Assembly (NCBI RefSeq): GCF_001308875.1
Contig: NZ_KQ465107.1
Coordinates: forward strand, 124,001 to 188,000
DNA: 64,000 bases
Reading direction: 5' to 3'
Source of the DNA: Lysinibacillus sp. ZYM-1
GTDB taxonomy: Bacteria; Bacillota; Bacilli; Bacillales_A; Planococcaceae
Position 1 is the stretch's first letter. The number at the start of each line of letters is the position of its first letter. Positions 25,924-34,514 of the stretch are shown here, piece after piece. Under the pieces are notes generated by a model. The model was not told the origin of the DNA and made no database searches. It saw only the letters and a program-made list of their open reading frames with translations. The position numbers and the translations under genes are program-made.

Positions 25924-26754
25924 TCATACATATTTGGCTTCCTCTATTTTTATCTTTCGATAGGCTGAAGGCGATAAACCAGTACATTTTTTAAACACCC
26001 TACTAAAATAAAAACAATCTACATATCCCACACATTCTGCAATTTCTGCTACAGAAATTACACCATATTCTAGTAAATCCTTTGCACGCCGTATACGGTA
26101 TTCGGTTATATAAGTACTAGGATTCATGCCTGTATGTTGCTCAAATAAATAGGCAAAACGGCGCCGTTCAATTCCAAATTCACTAGCAATATTGGATACT
26201 GAAAGCTGCTCCGCGTAATTTTCATGTATATACTGTAAAGCCTGCTCCATCAATTCACTAGCATTATCCAGAACCTTCATTTTTGCCGCAATAAGAATGT
26301 GTTCCAGCAAATTCATGAATAATGTCTTGGACTTAAATATCGCCATAGTACCTGGAAAGGAATAGCTTTCAACTAATTGCTGTACCTGAGTGATAATTTG
26401 CGTATTGTAGCCTGTTTTAATGAGAAAATGTTGCTCTGCTAGTGGATAAAGAACCGCTTCCTCTATAGGTAGATTATAATGAACTACAGCATATTCCCAA
26501 ACCTTTTGGCTCGTTACTTTCACCTCTATTGGCATTTGAGGGCCTGCATGCACAATCACACCTGGTTCCATCACATAAGGCGTGCCATTCAAGCTAAATA
26601 TGGCACTACCTGCAAGTGGCACAATTAATCCACACTTTTCTGGCGCAGTAGTTCTTCCTAAATCAACTTCCCCTGGCTCCATCCTTTTGGTAAAAACATC
26701 AGTAAATTTTACAGACGCTTGTGCAAAGTAATCTATTAAATACTTGATATCCAT
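25924..26754 (-). CDS. AraC-family regulator next to the siderophore operon
   Basis: 276 residues. The N-terminal cupin-like sensing domain (residues 1-165) is followed by a double helix-turn-helix (about 170-270): LSVSNIASEFGIERRRFAYLFEQHTG and VISVAEIAECVGYVDCFYFSRVFKKCTG. It lacks the binding-protein domain found in B. subtilis Btr. It sits upstream of the uptake operon on the same strand but behind a terminator, and may activate it or may belong with the DinB/nucleotidyltransferase unit, whose last gene ends 10 bases ahead of it. Confidence 0.87.
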   Translation of the reverse strand: MDIKYLIDYFAQASVKFTDVFTKRMEPGEVDLGRTTAPEKCGLIVPLAGSAIFSLNGTPYVMEPGVIVHAGPQMPIEVKVTSQKVWEYAVVHYNLPIEEAVLYPLAEQHFLIKTGYNTQIITQVQQLVESYSFPGTMAIFKSKTLFMNLLEHILIAAKMKVLDNASELMEQALQYIHENYAEQLSVSNIASEFGIERRRFAYLFEQHTGMNPSTYITEYRIRRAKDLLEYGVISVAEIAECVGYVDCFYFSRVFKKCTGLSPSAYRKIKIEEAKYV

Positions 26755-26764
26755 GTCCTAGCTC

Positions 26765-27229
26765 CTATACATGTACAACGTTCTGAATTTGTGAAAAATG
26801 ATGTAAATCATGGTCGATTAATCCTACAAAATAATCGGCAATAGTTAACTTTGATTGCCCAATATTCAAGGGCTGTTGCCATTGTTCATCTGTTAGTTGT
26901 TGAATGGCCTGTAGCAATTGACTCCTTACCAAAACAAATTCAGTAATCGTTTCTTCTAAATGCTTTTCACGACTTTTCTTAGCTGCCATCGCATTCATAT
27001 GTTCGATGTCTGGCCCTTTTGGTAGACATGTATTGGTAAATAAATATGGTATTCGGTGTTCTAACACAAATTTATCCCATGGTGTAAGATGCCCAATCGC
27101 CTCTGCAACCGACCATTTTCCATCTTCAATTGGCATACGCCATTGCTCCTCAGATAGATTCCTCAAAGCCTTTACCTCATGAAGGGATTTTTCATAGTGT
27201 TTAATGATAGACATTTTGTCTTGCAGCAA
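26765..27229 (-). CDS. DinB-superfamily protein
   Basis: 154 residues, DinB four-helix fold. Helix with WSVAEAIGHLTPWD holds the first metal His, and DHDLHHFSQIQ near the end holds the others. Probably a thiol-dependent transferase or hydrolase; substrate unknown. Start TTG at 27229 behind GAGGG. It is in a run with the upstream nucleotidyltransferase-like and alpha/beta-hydrolase genes and the downstream AraC gene. Confidence 0.82.
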   Translation of the reverse strand: MLQDKMSIIKHYEKSLHEVKALRNLSEEQWRMPIEDGKWSVAEAIGHLTPWDKFVLEHRIPYLFTNTCLPKGPDIEHMNAMAAKKSREKHLEETITEFVLVRSQLLQAIQQLTDEQWQQPLNIGQSKLTIADYFVGLIDHDLHHFSQIQNVVHV

Positions 27230-27252
27230 TGGATCTTCCCTCTTTCTAAAGT

Positions 27253-27822
27253 TTATGGTAGATGAATTTCTAGTTTAGGCCATATTAAATGCCACTGCTT
27301 ATGATTAATTCTTTGGTGATATACCGTATATCTTTCTTTATTTTCGAGAAAAAATGGCGTTGGTTCCACTATGCCGGCTCCTAATTGCCAAATCCCATAT
27401 GGTGCAGCTAGTTCAAGTTGTCCATTCGTTAATTTAATGCCGATTGCGGTTGGGATTTCAGGAAAATGAAAAATTCCATCTAAAGAAGATTGATATGGCT
27501 CACTACCATTTATCACATGCATTCTTGCTTGGTTTTTCACCGACCAAGGCTCGTTTCCTGAAACCTTCCCAAGCTCCTGCTCATAATGTTTCTCTACTTC
27601 CTCTGTTACATTACATTGATCAAAATAGATCACATCAATATCCGCAATTGGTGTTCTATCTTCTTTCTCATAAATGTAATCCCAAACCTTTGAACGAATG
27701 AATCCTGCACACACCCACCAATCTGGGAGCTGTAATACTTCAACAGTTGCCAAAACGTTCATCATCCAATCATCAGCTGCTATTAAGCTTTTTAATTCTT
27801 CCTCTGTTTGTAACAATCTCAT
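27253..27822 (-). CDS. Nucleotidyltransferase-fold protein (COG3575 type)
   Basis: 189 residues. DWWVCAGFIRSKVWDYIYEK followed by IADIDVIYFDQ has the Gly-rich loop and DxD of the nucleotidyltransferase fold in the order seen in COG3575 (DUF925) proteins. Cytoplasmic; substrate unknown. ATG with GAGGTTGATTTA. It lies 4 bases after the alpha/beta-hydrolase gene. Confidence 0.8.
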   Translation of the reverse strand: MRLLQTEEELKSLIAADDWMMNVLATVEVLQLPDWWVCAGFIRSKVWDYIYEKEDRTPIADIDVIYFDQCNVTEEVEKHYEQELGKVSGNEPWSVKNQARMHVINGSEPYQSSLDGIFHFPEIPTAIGIKLTNGQLELAAPYGIWQLGAGIVEPTPFFLENKERYTVYHQRINHKQWHLIWPKLEIHLP

Positions 27823-27826
27823 TAAA

Positions 27827-28648
27827 TCAACCTCTAATTAAACTTTCACACCAAACTTTTAATGTTGTTGCAACCATTTCAGGTGCATCTCGAAAAATAT
27901 CATGTCCTGCCCCTACAATTGGTTCAGCATCTAAATGGTCTATTTTCAATTGTAAGTTCTGGATACAATTTTTTCTTATCGTTCTTAACTCCGCAGGAAT
28001 GGTAGCATGTAATAATAAGGTCGGACATGTAACCAAGCTTAATACTTGTTCAACTGGCTCCATATTCATACCTTTTATCATCGCTTGTGCTGTGAAGGTT
28101 GAAAGAGTTAGTCTGATCTCTCCGTTTTGTTCCTTCACTTGTGCTTTTGAAGCCACTCTCAGCTCCTCTGACCATCGAGAAAGCTCTTCTTTTTCAGATT
28201 TAAAAAATTCTTCCCACGATGAAAAGCGGACATTTTCGCAAAACTTTTCAACGTCCTTTAATTCCTTTTCAAGGGTAATGCCTAGATCTTTCCCTGACAT
28301 ATATCCCCCATCTAGTAAAACAACACCTTTTATTTGCCTTGGATATTTTGAACTGAAATGGATAGCTAAATCTGCTCCAAAAGAATGCCCGATCAAATAA
28401 AATGTTTTACCCTTTATATAGGTACTTATGATTTCATCTACCATTTTAATTAAATTTGATGGTAAATAGTTCTTCTCGTCTTCTAAAGCTGTACTATAAC
28501 CGTGTCCAGGTAAATCAAAAGAAATAACATGATACTCAGTTAAATATGTTGATAACTCTCCAAACGCTAAACCACTGCTTCCTAGTCCATGTAAAAAAAC
28601 TAAAGATGTATTAGTTGGATCTCCCCATTGATATACATGTTGAGACAT
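27827..28648 (-). CDS. Alpha/beta-hydrolase
   Basis: 273 residues, soluble. LVFLHGLGSSGLAF (oxyanion HG motif), DLPGHGYS, nucleophile elbow GHSFGADL, acid in TIPAELR region and His in GAGHDIF near the C-terminus give a complete Ser-Asp/Glu-His set. Substrate not predictable. First gene of the 28648-26765 run. Confidence 0.87.
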   Translation of the reverse strand: MSQHVYQWGDPTNTSLVFLHGLGSSGLAFGELSTYLTEYHVISFDLPGHGYSTALEDEKNYLPSNLIKMVDEIISTYIKGKTFYLIGHSFGADLAIHFSSKYPRQIKGVVLLDGGYMSGKDLGITLEKELKDVEKFCENVRFSSWEEFFKSEKEELSRWSEELRVASKAQVKEQNGEIRLTLSTFTAQAMIKGMNMEPVEQVLSLVTCPTLLLHATIPAELRTIRKNCIQNLQLKIDHLDAEPIVGAGHDIFRDAPEMVATTLKVWCESLIRG

Positions 28649-28759
28649 TTTAAAATCTCCTTTTTAATAAATTTATTTTATAAATTCCTCAAAATAATAT
28701 ATTAGATTTATATATTAACAATATTTACTCTAAAGCTATTAAAGTGAGGAGAGAAGCTT

Positions 28760-29554
28760 ATGAAAAAATTTTTTCTGTTATCATTCTTTGTACTACTTAG
28801 CTTAATTGGGCTTTACTATACAAAAATTTCATTAATACTTGTATGTATTGGAACAATAGCAGCCTTTATCGGTACACTTGCGGGCGGTGGAGGGCTTATC
28901 ACGCTTCCAGCTATGATGTTGGTCGGCATCCCCATTCAGACAAGTATTGCAACAAATAAATTTTCAACAGGCATTTCAGCTTTATCCAGCATTTTTTATT
29001 TGCTCTACCATAAGGAGCTACATGTTAAAGCTATTTTAAAATACATAGCTATTGCTGTTGCAGGAGGGATTTGTGGCGCGCTTCTAGCCGTGTCACTCTC
29101 AGAAGAAACCATGAACTTCACAGCCTGTATCCTACTAATTTCCGCATTGATAGTCACTTTAAAAAATAAGGCCTGGACTGAAACTGCGAATCATACAAAG
29201 CATAAAACGTCTTCCCTCTGGCAGCCATTTTTTATTGCTATGTATGATGGAGGCTTTGGCCCTGGCTCTTCAACTTTTAGTATTTTACATTATTTGCGTT
29301 GGCATCACACTTACATAAAAGCTGTACAACTCACACGTGTGCTCATTTTTGGGAGCTGTACAGGCGCATTTGTTGTTTTTTATCAAACTGGTTTTATTCA
29401 ATGGCGCTATGCGATTGCCATGGCACTTGGATCAATTATAGGCTCTCAATTGGGCCTCCTAGTCCTTCCGCGTATTCCATTAAAAATAGCCAAACTACTA
29501 CTAACTGTGATTATTTCGTTGTTGATCATTCAAGTGGTGTTGAAAATATATTAA
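28760..29554 (+). CDS. TSUP/TauE-SafE family membrane transporter
   Basis: 264 residues, about eight transmembrane helices. LAGGGGLITLPAMMLVGIP in the first half and GGFGPGSSTF in the second are the repeated glycine-rich signatures of the family, which exports sulfite, sulfonates or similar organic acids. ATG with GAGGAGAG. Its end overlaps the end of the convergent SnoaL-like gene by 4 bases. Confidence 0.87.
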   Translation: MKKFFLLSFFVLLSLIGLYYTKISLILVCIGTIAAFIGTLAGGGGLITLPAMMLVGIPIQTSIATNKFSTGISALSSIFYLLYHKELHVKAILKYIAIAVAGGICGALLAVSLSEETMNFTACILLISALIVTLKNKAWTETANHTKHKTSSLWQPFFIAMYDGGFGPGSSTFSILHYLRWHHTYIKAVQLTRVLIFGSCTGAFVVFYQTGFIQWRYAIAMALGSIIGSQLGLLVLPRIPLKIAKLLLTVIISLLIIQVVLKIY

Positions 29555-29919
29555 TGAGCCCCACTTAAATGTTCATGAATTAACTTCCATTCATCCTTCA
29601 CCAACGTAAAAATATTTGTCGCCCTACCGCTACCTGATACAAATTTTCCATTATGGTAGCCTTCAAAGTGATATGTATAAAGACAGGTAGCAGTCTTTTC
29701 ATCAACTGTTATCCATTTTATATTAGTCGCTGCATAAACCTCTTCTTTAATCAAATTCCATGCATGATTGAAGTAAGCACCAATTTCCTCTGTGGTAGTG
29801 CATGTTTTATCTGAAAACCAATAAACTGCCTGTGGATGCAAAATAGCTTTTACTTGTTTAAAATCATGGGTATTTGTTGCTTGTATATAACGTTCTAATG
29901 CTTGTTGATGTGTCATCAT
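29551..29919 (-). CDS. NTF2/SnoaL-like small protein
   Basis: 122 residues, cone-like NTF2 fold: ALERYIQATNTHDFKQVKAIL at the start, then alternating strands with ATCLYTYHFEGYHNG and WKLIHEHLSGAH at the end. Such proteins are often SgcJ/DUF4440-type enzymes or ligand binders; function unknown. ATG behind GGAGGGGCG; a second ATG follows directly. Confidence 0.75.
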   Translation of the reverse strand: MMTHQQALERYIQATNTHDFKQVKAILHPQAVYWFSDKTCTTTEEIGAYFNHAWNLIKEEVYAATNIKWITVDEKTATCLYTYHFEGYHNGKFVSGSGRATNIFTLVKDEWKLIHEHLSGAH

Positions 29920-29992
29920 CGCCCCTCCTTTTTAACAATATTATCCTAAAATTAACTTCTTATAAATAACGAATGTTGTGTGACTTTCTACT

Positions 29993-30020
29993 TTGACAGT
30001 TAATAAAGAACACCTATAAT
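29993..30020 (+). promoter_or_regulatory. Sigma-A promoter of SRPBCC gene
   Basis: TTGACA, 16 bases, TATAAT, both perfect. The predicted start near 30027 excludes the ORF's earlier in-frame ATG at 30019. Confidence 0.8.
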
Positions 30021-30051
30021 GAAAACAAAACCACAAAGACGGAGGCTATCT

Positions 30052-30537
30052 ATGCTAGCTACTATTGAAAAACAATCCAATCGCCATGTGGCAAAATTCA
30101 AGCGCCCGCTGCCGCATTCAGTAGATGCTGTTTGGGCAGCAATCACTAACAATGAAATGCTGCAAAAATGGATGAGTAATCTAGAAATCCTTGATCTTCG
30201 AAAGAATGGTAAAATGCATTTTAATATGAACGATGGAACTGATGCCTATGAGAAAATAGACATTACAGATTATGCAGAGAATGAAGTACTTGAATTTGAT
30301 TGGGGTAGAGATACTGTAAGATTTGAACTGTCTTCTACTGACAAGGGCACGTTATTACTATTAGTGGAGACACTTCAAGAATTAACAGAGCATACACCAA
30401 AAGATTTAGCTGGATGGCATATATGCCTGGACTTGCTCACTGATTTGCTAGATGGCATTGAACAGCAAAGTTTCCCCATGGACGCTTGGCAACAGCGATT
30501 CTACGAATACAAGGAGCTTGTAGACACTGTAAAGTAA
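30052..30537 (+). CDS. SRPBCC/AHSA1-type START-fold protein
   Basis: 161 residues. Typical AHSA1 layout: VAKFKRPLPHSVDAVWAAITNNEMLQKWMS, then beta strands with VLEFDWGRDTVRFEL and a long C-terminal helix around GWHICLDLLTDLLDGI. Probably binds a small hydrophobic ligand; role unknown. Start ATG 30052 has GGAGG and lies after the promoter. Confidence 0.82.
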   Translation: MLATIEKQSNRHVAKFKRPLPHSVDAVWAAITNNEMLQKWMSNLEILDLRKNGKMHFNMNDGTDAYEKIDITDYAENEVLEFDWGRDTVRFELSSTDKGTLLLLVETLQELTEHTPKDLAGWHICLDLLTDLLDGIEQQSFPMDAWQQRFYEYKELVDTVK

Positions 30538-30543
30538 ACTTCC

Positions 30544-30581
30544 AAAAAAATCCTAGAGCAGCAAAGGCTCTAGGATTTTTA
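30544..30581. terminator. Bidirectional terminator
   Basis: Stem AAAATCCTAGAGC/GCTCTAGGATTTT between convergent genes, T runs in both directions. Confidence 0.9.
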
Positions 30582-31343
30582 TTATTGGTAAAATGCTGTG
30601 GCTATTGCTATGGCTTTTAAAGGATCCTTTATCGAATCAAGTGTATACACAAGCTTTTTATCCTGCCAAACAATTAAATTGCCTGTTTGATAAACGTCCA
30701 ACTGAGCCATACCATATTGCTTGGGAATAGGTAGCATATGACTTTCTAGATATTCTACTACCTGCTTAGCAAGCTTGATACCAGCCTCAGGATTGTCTGT
30801 TCGGGTATGTGTGGCAATTGCCCATCTCCCTTCATTCCAACCAGTCCATAATGAGCCGGCTCCTGCGTCTTGATAGCCTTTGATGTTATAACCAAGATCC
30901 ACCTTTTGCCCACCGTTTTGACTAAAATTATCAAATGCTATCTGAGCGCTTGCACCTTCTGCATTTTTATATTGCTTGACTATCAATCGCCCAATGACAG
31001 TTGCTGATTTCTTTAATCGAATATCATTAATGGGCATATTCTCTTTGCTTTCATAAAAGATAATGTCCACTTGGTTCCCTTCAGTCCTTGTAGTTGCTGT
31101 TAAAAAAGCATCCTGTGAAATAGGTATAGTCGTTGGCATTTTTATAGGGAAATCAGCAGGTATTTGATCCTTTATTTGTTGCAGGATTTCTGTTTGTTTC
31201 ATAGTTGTTCCACTATTGTCATTATTAGATTGTTCTACAGGTATATGGACCTCGCTTTCATGTGCTTGTTGTTTTTTTTCACGATCCGTACAGGCACTCA
31301 TCATACATATACTCAGAAAAAGGAGAAATACCGTTCTTTTCAT
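30582..31343 (-). CDS. Lipoprotein of unknown function
   Basis: About 253 residues. Signal with lipobox ICMMSACTDREKK, a hydrophilic Asn/Ser-rich linker, then a folded domain of alternating strands and helices (FPIKMPTTIPISQDAFLTAT, VDIIFYESKENMPIN, WTGWNEGRWAIATH). Extracellular, membrane anchored. Start taken as ATG 31343 after GGGGG; the in-frame ATG at 31358 has no site. Function not recognised. Confidence 0.72.
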   Translation of the reverse strand: MKRTVFLLFLSICMMSACTDREKKQQAHESEVHIPVEQSNNDNSGTTMKQTEILQQIKDQIPADFPIKMPTTIPISQDAFLTATTRTEGNQVDIIFYESKENMPINDIRLKKSATVIGRLIVKQYKNAEGASAQIAFDNFSQNGGQKVDLGYNIKGYQDAGAGSLWTGWNEGRWAIATHTRTDNPEAGIKLAKQVVEYLESHMLPIPKQYGMAQLDVYQTGNLIVWQDKKLVYTLDSIKDPLKAIAIATAFYQ

Positions 31344-31415
31344 CTTATTAACCCCCATTTATCAATTTCCTTCTATTGGTATTTTCCCCTAGCAAAGTTC
31401 AACTTAAACGTTTAT

Positions 31416-33047
31416 CTATGGAAGCTCATTGATTCGCTTCGTCAGCTCGTTAAACTTTTGGTCAAGCTTAGCGTAGCCCTTATCATTAGCTGTCAGAAAG
31501 CTCAGTTTACCTAATATTTCTTGCCGCTCGGTTTCGAGCTTTAAACGAAGACCCATTGTATCATCCACTTGCTTCGGAGCATCTTTTCTCCATTTTTTCT
31601 CAATATGTTGACTGTGAACCTCCCATACACTATTCGTTACCTTTTCTAGAAAGTATCGATCGTGTGAGACAACAAGTAATGTTCCATTATATTGGGCAAG
31701 CGTTTGCTCTAACTGCTCACGAGAAGGCAGATCAAGATGATTCGTTGGTTCATCTAAAATAAGAACGTTTTTGTCTCCTAATATATAGGCCATCAATTTA
31801 CATTTCACCCGCTCTCCCATGCTCATCTCACCTATAGCAGATGTCCAATGTGTAGAAGTAAATCCTAGATTCTTCATGAGGTTGCGAACTTTCCCTCGCT
31901 CTTCAAATGTTTCGTGATAAAAATATTGCTCTGGTGTCTGATCAAGCGGTAAGTCAAAAACTTCCTGTGTTAAATAACCAATATTAGCCGCTGGAGATAG
32001 CCAGACTTCGCCCCCTGCCTTTAATTGACCTAGGATAACTTTTAAAAAACTTGTTTTTCCGCTACCATTTGTTCCTGTAACGGCAATTTTATCTCCAAAT
32101 TGAGCAGTGACGTTGACATCTTTAAACAACATTCGGTCACCGAAGTGCAAGGATAAATTCTTGGCCTCCAAAAAGCGTTTACCAACACGTTGATCGGTGC
32201 CTAAAGAAAAGCGTATTTCTGCTTCTGGCTCCACAGCTTCGACCCTTGCCTTCTCGAGCTCTGCTTCTAATCGCTTTTTCTTAGATTTCACCTGTGAATC
32301 TAGACGCTTTGCTTTCACACGATGGTATTCCTTAAAACCTTCTAGTTTTGTAGACTGTGCATGACCCTTTTGAGACCAGGATGTCAGTTCTTGCATCTGT
32401 GCCTCAATACGCTCAATGTTTTTTTGCTGCTTTTCGTATGCGCGTTGCTGCGTTAATCTTCGATGCTCTCTTTCAGCCATATAGTTTGAATAATTACCTT
32501 CATGCTCAATCATTCTCTTATCTTCAATAGACCAAATTTTTGTAGCTACTTTATCTAAAAAATAGCGGTCATGTGAGACAACAATAATCGTTCCCTTATA
32601 GCTTTGTACTTGTTTTATCAAAAAAGCGGTACTTTTTTCATCTAAATGATTGGTTGGTTCATCCAGCAATAGAATTTGTGCATTCTGCGAAAAACCTTCT
32701 GCCAGGCGCATTTTCAGTTTTTCCCCACCACTTAATGCTGCAAATGATACATTTGGTACCTGCCATTTAGATAGTAAATCTGCCTCTGTTGCCGTTATCT
32801 CCACCCTATCGAAATGGGCCAGCTCTTGCGCTACAAATGCCGTTTGTACAGTTTGTAACCCTGCTATTTCTCCCGCTGTGGGCACTAAGATACCTTGTAT
32901 GAATTGGAGCAGTGTGGACTTCCCAGCACCATTCCTACCAATAATGCCGATAACCTCACCTTGCTTTACTGTGCCTGTCACATGTTTAAAAAGTAACGTA
33001 TCTTTTATTTCATAACTAATATCCTGTAATTTTAAAAGTTCCTTCAT
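31416..33047 (-). CDS. vmlR: ABC-F ribosome protection protein (VmlR orthologue)
   Basis: Cytoplasmic ABC-F ATPase that enters the ribosomal E site and displaces antibiotics (virginiamycin M, lincosamides, tiamulin in B. subtilis). 543 residues, with two ATPase modules: Walker A GRNGAGKST and GTNGSGKTS, signatures LSGGEK and MSMGER, Walker B LLLLDEPTNHLD and LILDEPTNHLD. The long inter-module linker (about 185-290, with KGHAQSTKLEGFKEYHRVKAKR) is very close to the B. subtilis VmlR antibiotic-resistance domain, and the C-terminal LRLKLETERQEILGKLSF also matches. No membrane segment. Start ATG 33047 with AGAGG; the ATG at 33056 sits on the ribosome site. It lies behind a transcription attenuator. 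Confidence 0.94.
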   Translation of the reverse strand: MKELLKLQDISYEIKDTLLFKHVTGTVKQGEVIGIIGRNGAGKSTLLQFIQGILVPTAGEIAGLQTVQTAFVAQELAHFDRVEITATEADLLSKWQVPNVSFAALSGGEKLKMRLAEGFSQNAQILLLDEPTNHLDEKSTAFLIKQVQSYKGTIIVVSHDRYFLDKVATKIWSIEDKRMIEHEGNYSNYMAEREHRRLTQQRAYEKQQKNIERIEAQMQELTSWSQKGHAQSTKLEGFKEYHRVKAKRLDSQVKSKKKRLEAELEKARVEAVEPEAEIRFSLGTDQRVGKRFLEAKNLSLHFGDRMLFKDVNVTAQFGDKIAVTGTNGSGKTSFLKVILGQLKAGGEVWLSPAANIGYLTQEVFDLPLDQTPEQYFYHETFEERGKVRNLMKNLGFTSTHWTSAIGEMSMGERVKCKLMAYILGDKNVLILDEPTNHLDLPSREQLEQTLAQYNGTLLVVSHDRYFLEKVTNSVWEVHSQHIEKKWRKDAPKQVDDTMGLRLKLETERQEILGKLSFLTANDKGYAKLDQKFNELTKRINELP

Positions 33048-33073
33048 AACATCCATCCTCTCCAGTTGGAGGA

Positions 33074-33368
33074 ATCAAAAAAATCCCTCCAAGTATTTTG
33101 GAAGGATTAGTCGCTACATATCATACAAAAATAAGCTTTTGAAATAGCTATTTTTGTTACTCCATTGCTTATTTAAGACATAGTAAAATAAGCTTGCGAA
33201 GTAGCGCTTTATTGGCTCATTAAGACCAATAGAAGCTTTAATTATGGAAAATGGGCAGACTAATCCTATTTTTGTTGTTCGTGAAATATAAAATTTCATG
33301 TGCAAAAAATAAGATTAGTTATTCATTAGCCACCCATCGTCCCTTCATCGTTTATTACCGTCATTGTA
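33074..33368 (-). promoter_or_regulatory. vmlR transcription attenuator
   Basis: Read on the - strand. Region 1 (33319-33303, ACTAATCTTATTTTTTG) can pair with region 2 (33274-33259, CAAAAATAGGATTAGT) over about 16 bp. Region 2 can instead pair with region 3 (33111-33103, ACTAATCCT). Region 3 is the 5' side of the terminator (AATCCTTCCAA/TTGGAGGGATT plus seven T, to 33076). So 1:2 favours termination and 2:3 favours readthrough. Short start-stop ORFs overlap region 1 (such as ATG AAT AAC TAA). A TACAAT -10 is at 33368-33363. B. subtilis vmlR is known to be controlled by attenuation. Confidence 0.8.
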
Positions 33369-33407
33369 ACACCATTTTTTTAGAAATTAAACATTTTTTG
33401 TATGACA

Positions 33408-33782
33408 TTATCTGAAACATTCAAATGAACGAATTTGATTTCTCGTTATGGTACGGAAATACCAGCCATACCTACGACTCCAGCGAAAGCCTGCAATGAA
33501 TTCCCGTCCTATAACGGTTGGGAAAAACCAAAAACTTCTACCTGTATTCATCCAAATATAGGTATTTCTAAATAAACAGGAACGAATACCACTTGATCCT
33601 TCTCGCCATGCGGGAACTGGTGGCGAAAAGCCAGGTGGTGCGCTCATTGGCATTTGTCCTGCTGGAGGCGGTCCGAAACTAGGTGGCCCAAAAGGTTGCC
33701 CATACGGCGATGTTTCAAAATCGTCATTGTCACCCCTGTCAGGTCTTCTAAAATTATCTTCTCTAAATGGATTATTGTACAC
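33408..33782 (-). CDS. Small Pro/Gly-rich protein with aromatic C-terminal domain, unknown function
   Basis: 124 residues. The first half is disordered, rich in Pro, Gly and Asp (FGPPSFGPPPAGQMP). The second half is a compact aromatic/Arg block: RSCLFRNTYIWMNTGRSFWF, VIGREFIAGFRW, WYFRTITRNQIRSFECF. No signal peptide or membrane helix. Start GTG at 33782 behind GGAGGG. Pro-rich head plus conserved aromatic tail is seen in small Bacillus proteins of unknown, sometimes spore-related, role; I cannot place it further. Confidence 0.7.
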   Translation of the reverse strand: MYNNPFREDNFRRPDRGDNDDFETSPYGQPFGPPSFGPPPAGQMPMSAPPGFSPPVPAWREGSSGIRSCLFRNTYIWMNTGRSFWFFPTVIGREFIAGFRWSRRYGWYFRTITRNQIRSFECFR

Positions 33783-33983
33783 AAAAACCCTCCTTTTACA
33801 TTATTCAATATATGTAAAAGGGCGTTTAACCGTTGAGCAATTGCCCATCTAGTGAAGATATCGATTCCATCGTTGCATAATGGAAGGGGAATTTTCATAA
33901 AAGTGATTTAGTCATTGTGGAGCTGCTTGAAATACAGCAAAAAAAGTTCAAGGAATTTTGCACGCATAAAGCAGCAATCACAT

Positions 33984-34496
33984 TTATTGAGATAGATATG
34001 ACAGCATAATTCGCCAATCCTCTACCTTTTCGGCAAAAGATTTAATATTTTTTCCTGGTATTGGGCTCGTTGATGGCATTTTTTTATAGGCTCGTCTGGC
34101 TAAAAGCTCTAGGCCAATATGCTTTTTAAAAACCTCGAATGCCTTCGCTCCATTAAAGAGTACCAACTGGATGTTCGGGTAGTTTTCAAAAAGGGTTTGA
34201 AAATCATTCGGCTTTTCATTGCGAATCGCTGCATCTAGGCTCCCTATACGCTCACAGGCTTCAATTGTATCCCAAAGACCGATCGCACGGTTTTTTAATA
34301 TAGCAATCCTCCCACCATAATCATAAGGTATTTCAATCTCTAATAGCTCCCCGATAATGGGCCAAAAGTGATTGCGTGGATTGCCATAGTACTGCTGCTT
34401 TTCTAATGATTGTTTCCCTGGCATGGAGCCAACAATTAGCACCCTTGTGGACGAATCTACGATTGGTAATAATACATTTTTTATTTCACTAACCAC
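33984..34496 (-). CDS. DNA-deoxyinosine glycosylase (uracil-DNA-glycosylase family 6)
   Basis: Base-excision repair enzyme that removes hypoxanthine from DNA. About 170 residues. VGSMPGKQSLEKQQYYGNPR followed by NHFW is the active-site motif of the TDG/Mug-related family 6 enzymes, and the second motif is in LFNGAKAFEVF with SPIPGKN near the C-terminus. Start taken as GTG 34496, eight bases after AAAAGGAG; GTG at 34505 overlaps that site. It lies 18 bases after the YjaZ-like gene. Confidence 0.88.
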   Translation of the reverse strand: MVSEIKNVLLPIVDSSTRVLIVGSMPGKQSLEKQQYYGNPRNHFWPIIGELLEIEIPYDYGGRIAILKNRAIGLWDTIEACERIGSLDAAIRNEKPNDFQTLFENYPNIQLVLFNGAKAFEVFKKHIGLELLARRAYKKMPSTSPIPGKNIKSFAEKVEDWRIMLSYLSQ

Positions 34497-34514
34497 AACA
34501 ATCACTCCTTTTCT

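Noticed and set aside
27747-28400. 217-codon open frame on the + strand
   Set aside because: Antisense to the alpha/beta-hydrolase and nucleotidyltransferase-like genes, which have full motif sets; no start signals.
33114-33305. 63-codon frame ahead of vmlR as an independent protein
   Set aside because: It coincides with the attenuator stems, lacks a Shine-Dalgarno site and ends at the terminator; if translated at all it is part of the leader control.
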